Assembly: GCA_024695565.1 (NCBI GenBank)
Contig: JAILHX010000009.1
Location: 1 to 18,621 of the forward strand
Length of the DNA stretch: 18,621 bases
Reading direction: 5' to 3'
Origin: Saccharofermentans sp.
GTDB lineage: Bacteria; Bacillota_A; Clostridia; Saccharofermentanales; Saccharofermentanaceae
Below, piece after piece: positions 17,919 through 18,621 of this stretch. The translations under genes and the position numbers were made by a program. How positions within the stretch are numbered: the stretch's first letter is position 1; each line of letters begins with the position of its first letter. Below the pieces are notes generated by a model. That model ran no database searches. It worked only from the letters and a program-made list of their open reading frames with translations, and was not told the DNA's origin.

Positions 17919-18371
17919 TTATTTAAAATTGCGTTCTTCGATTTCTTTAATTCCGTCAACTCGTACAGCGTGTCTTCCGCCTGCAAATTCCTCTTCGAAG
18001 AACACGTCAACCATTGCAAGTGCAACGCCCAAGCCTACAACACGCTCACCGAACGCCAAAATGTTGGCATCGTTATGCTGTCTGCACATTCTCGCCATGA
18101 ACTCGTTGCTGCAGAGAGCGCATCTGATCCCCTTGTACTTGTTGCATACCAGCGAGATTCCGATACCTGTACCGCAGATAGCGATTCCCCTGTCAGCCTT
18201 GCCGCTGGTAACATCTTCTGCCACCTTAATGCCTGCATCTACGTAAGAATAAGAATCCGTACCGTTCGGAGCGCCTCCGTCAAGAACGGTAAAGCCCTTT
18301 TCTTCAAGGTGCTTGATGACTTTCTGCCTTAACTCATAGCCTGCGTGATCTGATGCAATGGATACGATCAT
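17919..18371 (-). CDS. rpiB: Ribose-5-phosphate isomerase B
   Basis: RpiB interconverts ribose 5-phosphate and ribulose 5-phosphate in the pentose phosphate pathway. The 150-residue protein begins MIVSIASDHAGYELRQKV, with Asp8 and His9 of the phosphosugar site. It has the catalytic cysteine Cys66 in AICGTGIGISLVCNK and HNDANILAFGER around His99. Length and motifs fit the RpiB/LacAB family. Whether it acts on ribose or allose phosphates is not decided by sequence. I chose the ATG at 18371 (AGAGG nine bases upstream); the frame opens a further 25 codons without a plausible ribosome binding site. It follows proA after 19 bases and precedes atpB by 74, so it may share a transcript with proA. Confidence 0.95.
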   Translation of the reverse strand: MIVSIASDHAGYELRQKVIKHLEEKGFTVLDGGAPNGTDSYSYVDAGIKVAEDVTSGKADRGIAICGTGIGISLVCNKYKGIRCALCSNEFMARMCRQHNDANILAFGERVVGLGVALAMVDVFFEEEFAGGRHAVRVDGIKEIEERNFK

Positions 18372-18390
18372 AATATGTGCCTCTTTCCTG

Positions 18391-18621
18391 TTAAATATCC
18401 TGATGAATATGCTTGAACTTCTTTGTGCCGTTGCAATAGGGCGCAACGATATCGCCGTTGCCTACGAGTCTGTACTTATAAGATACGAGACCTTCAAGGC
18501 CTACAGGGCCTCTGGCATGGATCTTGGAAGTTGCGATCCCTACCTCTGCACCGAATCCGTAACGGAAACCGTCTGCAAATCTCGTGGAGCAGTTGACCAG
18601 AACGCTTCCGGAGTCAACCAT
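18391..18621 (-). CDS. proA: Gamma-glutamyl phosphate reductase, C-terminal part
   Basis: Only the last 76 residues are in the window; the gene runs off the right edge. They show the end of Pro[37 protein letters not shown] and [14 protein letters not shown]. ProA reduces gamma-glutamyl phosphate to glutamate semialdehyde in proline synthesis, and proB usually lies upstream. The ATG at the very edge is an internal methionine, not the start. Confidence 0.93.
   Translation of the reverse strand: MVDSGSVLVNCSTRFADGFRYGFGAEVGIATSKIHARGPVGLEGLVSYKYRLVGNGDIVAPYCNGTKKFKHIHQDI

Overview
The window looks like chromosomal DNA from an anaerobic member of the Bacillota, class Clostridia. Evidence for this is Shine-Dalgarno sites of the AGGAGG type, an S-box (SAM-I) riboswitch in front of metK, a RecD2-type helicase, a ferredoxin-domain aldo/keto reductase, and a Tad locus of the monoderm kind. 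The family and genus cannot be fixed from the sequence alone. I see no insertion sequence, phage gene, CRISPR array, tRNA or rRNA.

Layout from left to right. (1) Positions 1-4518, minus strand: metK under a SAM-I riboswitch, then a terminator, then recD2 and a comF-like gene that runs off the left edge. recD2 and comF overlap by one base. (2) Positions 4770-9883, plus strand: a compact Tad-pilus cassette. It has five tightly packed genes: a CpaE/TadZ-like protein without a visible P-loop, the CpaF motor ATPase, a fused TadB-TadC membrane platform, a 57-residue Flp-type prepilin, and a membrane-anchored FHA protein. A terminator closes the cassette at about 9929-9978. (3) Positions 9980-18621, minus strand: the end of proA, rpiB, the F1Fo ATP synthase genes atpB-E-F-A-G-D-C, and an aldo/keto reductase that starts two bases after atpC.

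The most unusual feature is in the ATP synthase. No separate atpH (delta subunit) gene lies between atpF and atpA. Instead atpA is 653 codons long, and its first ~95 residues resemble the C-terminal, b-binding half of delta, joined by an acidic linker to an otherwise normal alpha subunit. If expressed as read, this would place three delta-like domains on each F1 head instead of one. The same operon has a c subunit with a mixed ion-site signature, a long epsilon subunit and an altered DELSEED loop in beta.

The Tad cassette is also remodelled. Its motor is intact and its platform is fused. The TadZ-like and FHA partners both appear to have lost key ligand-binding residues. No prepilin peptidase or TadE/F-like gene is present in the window.
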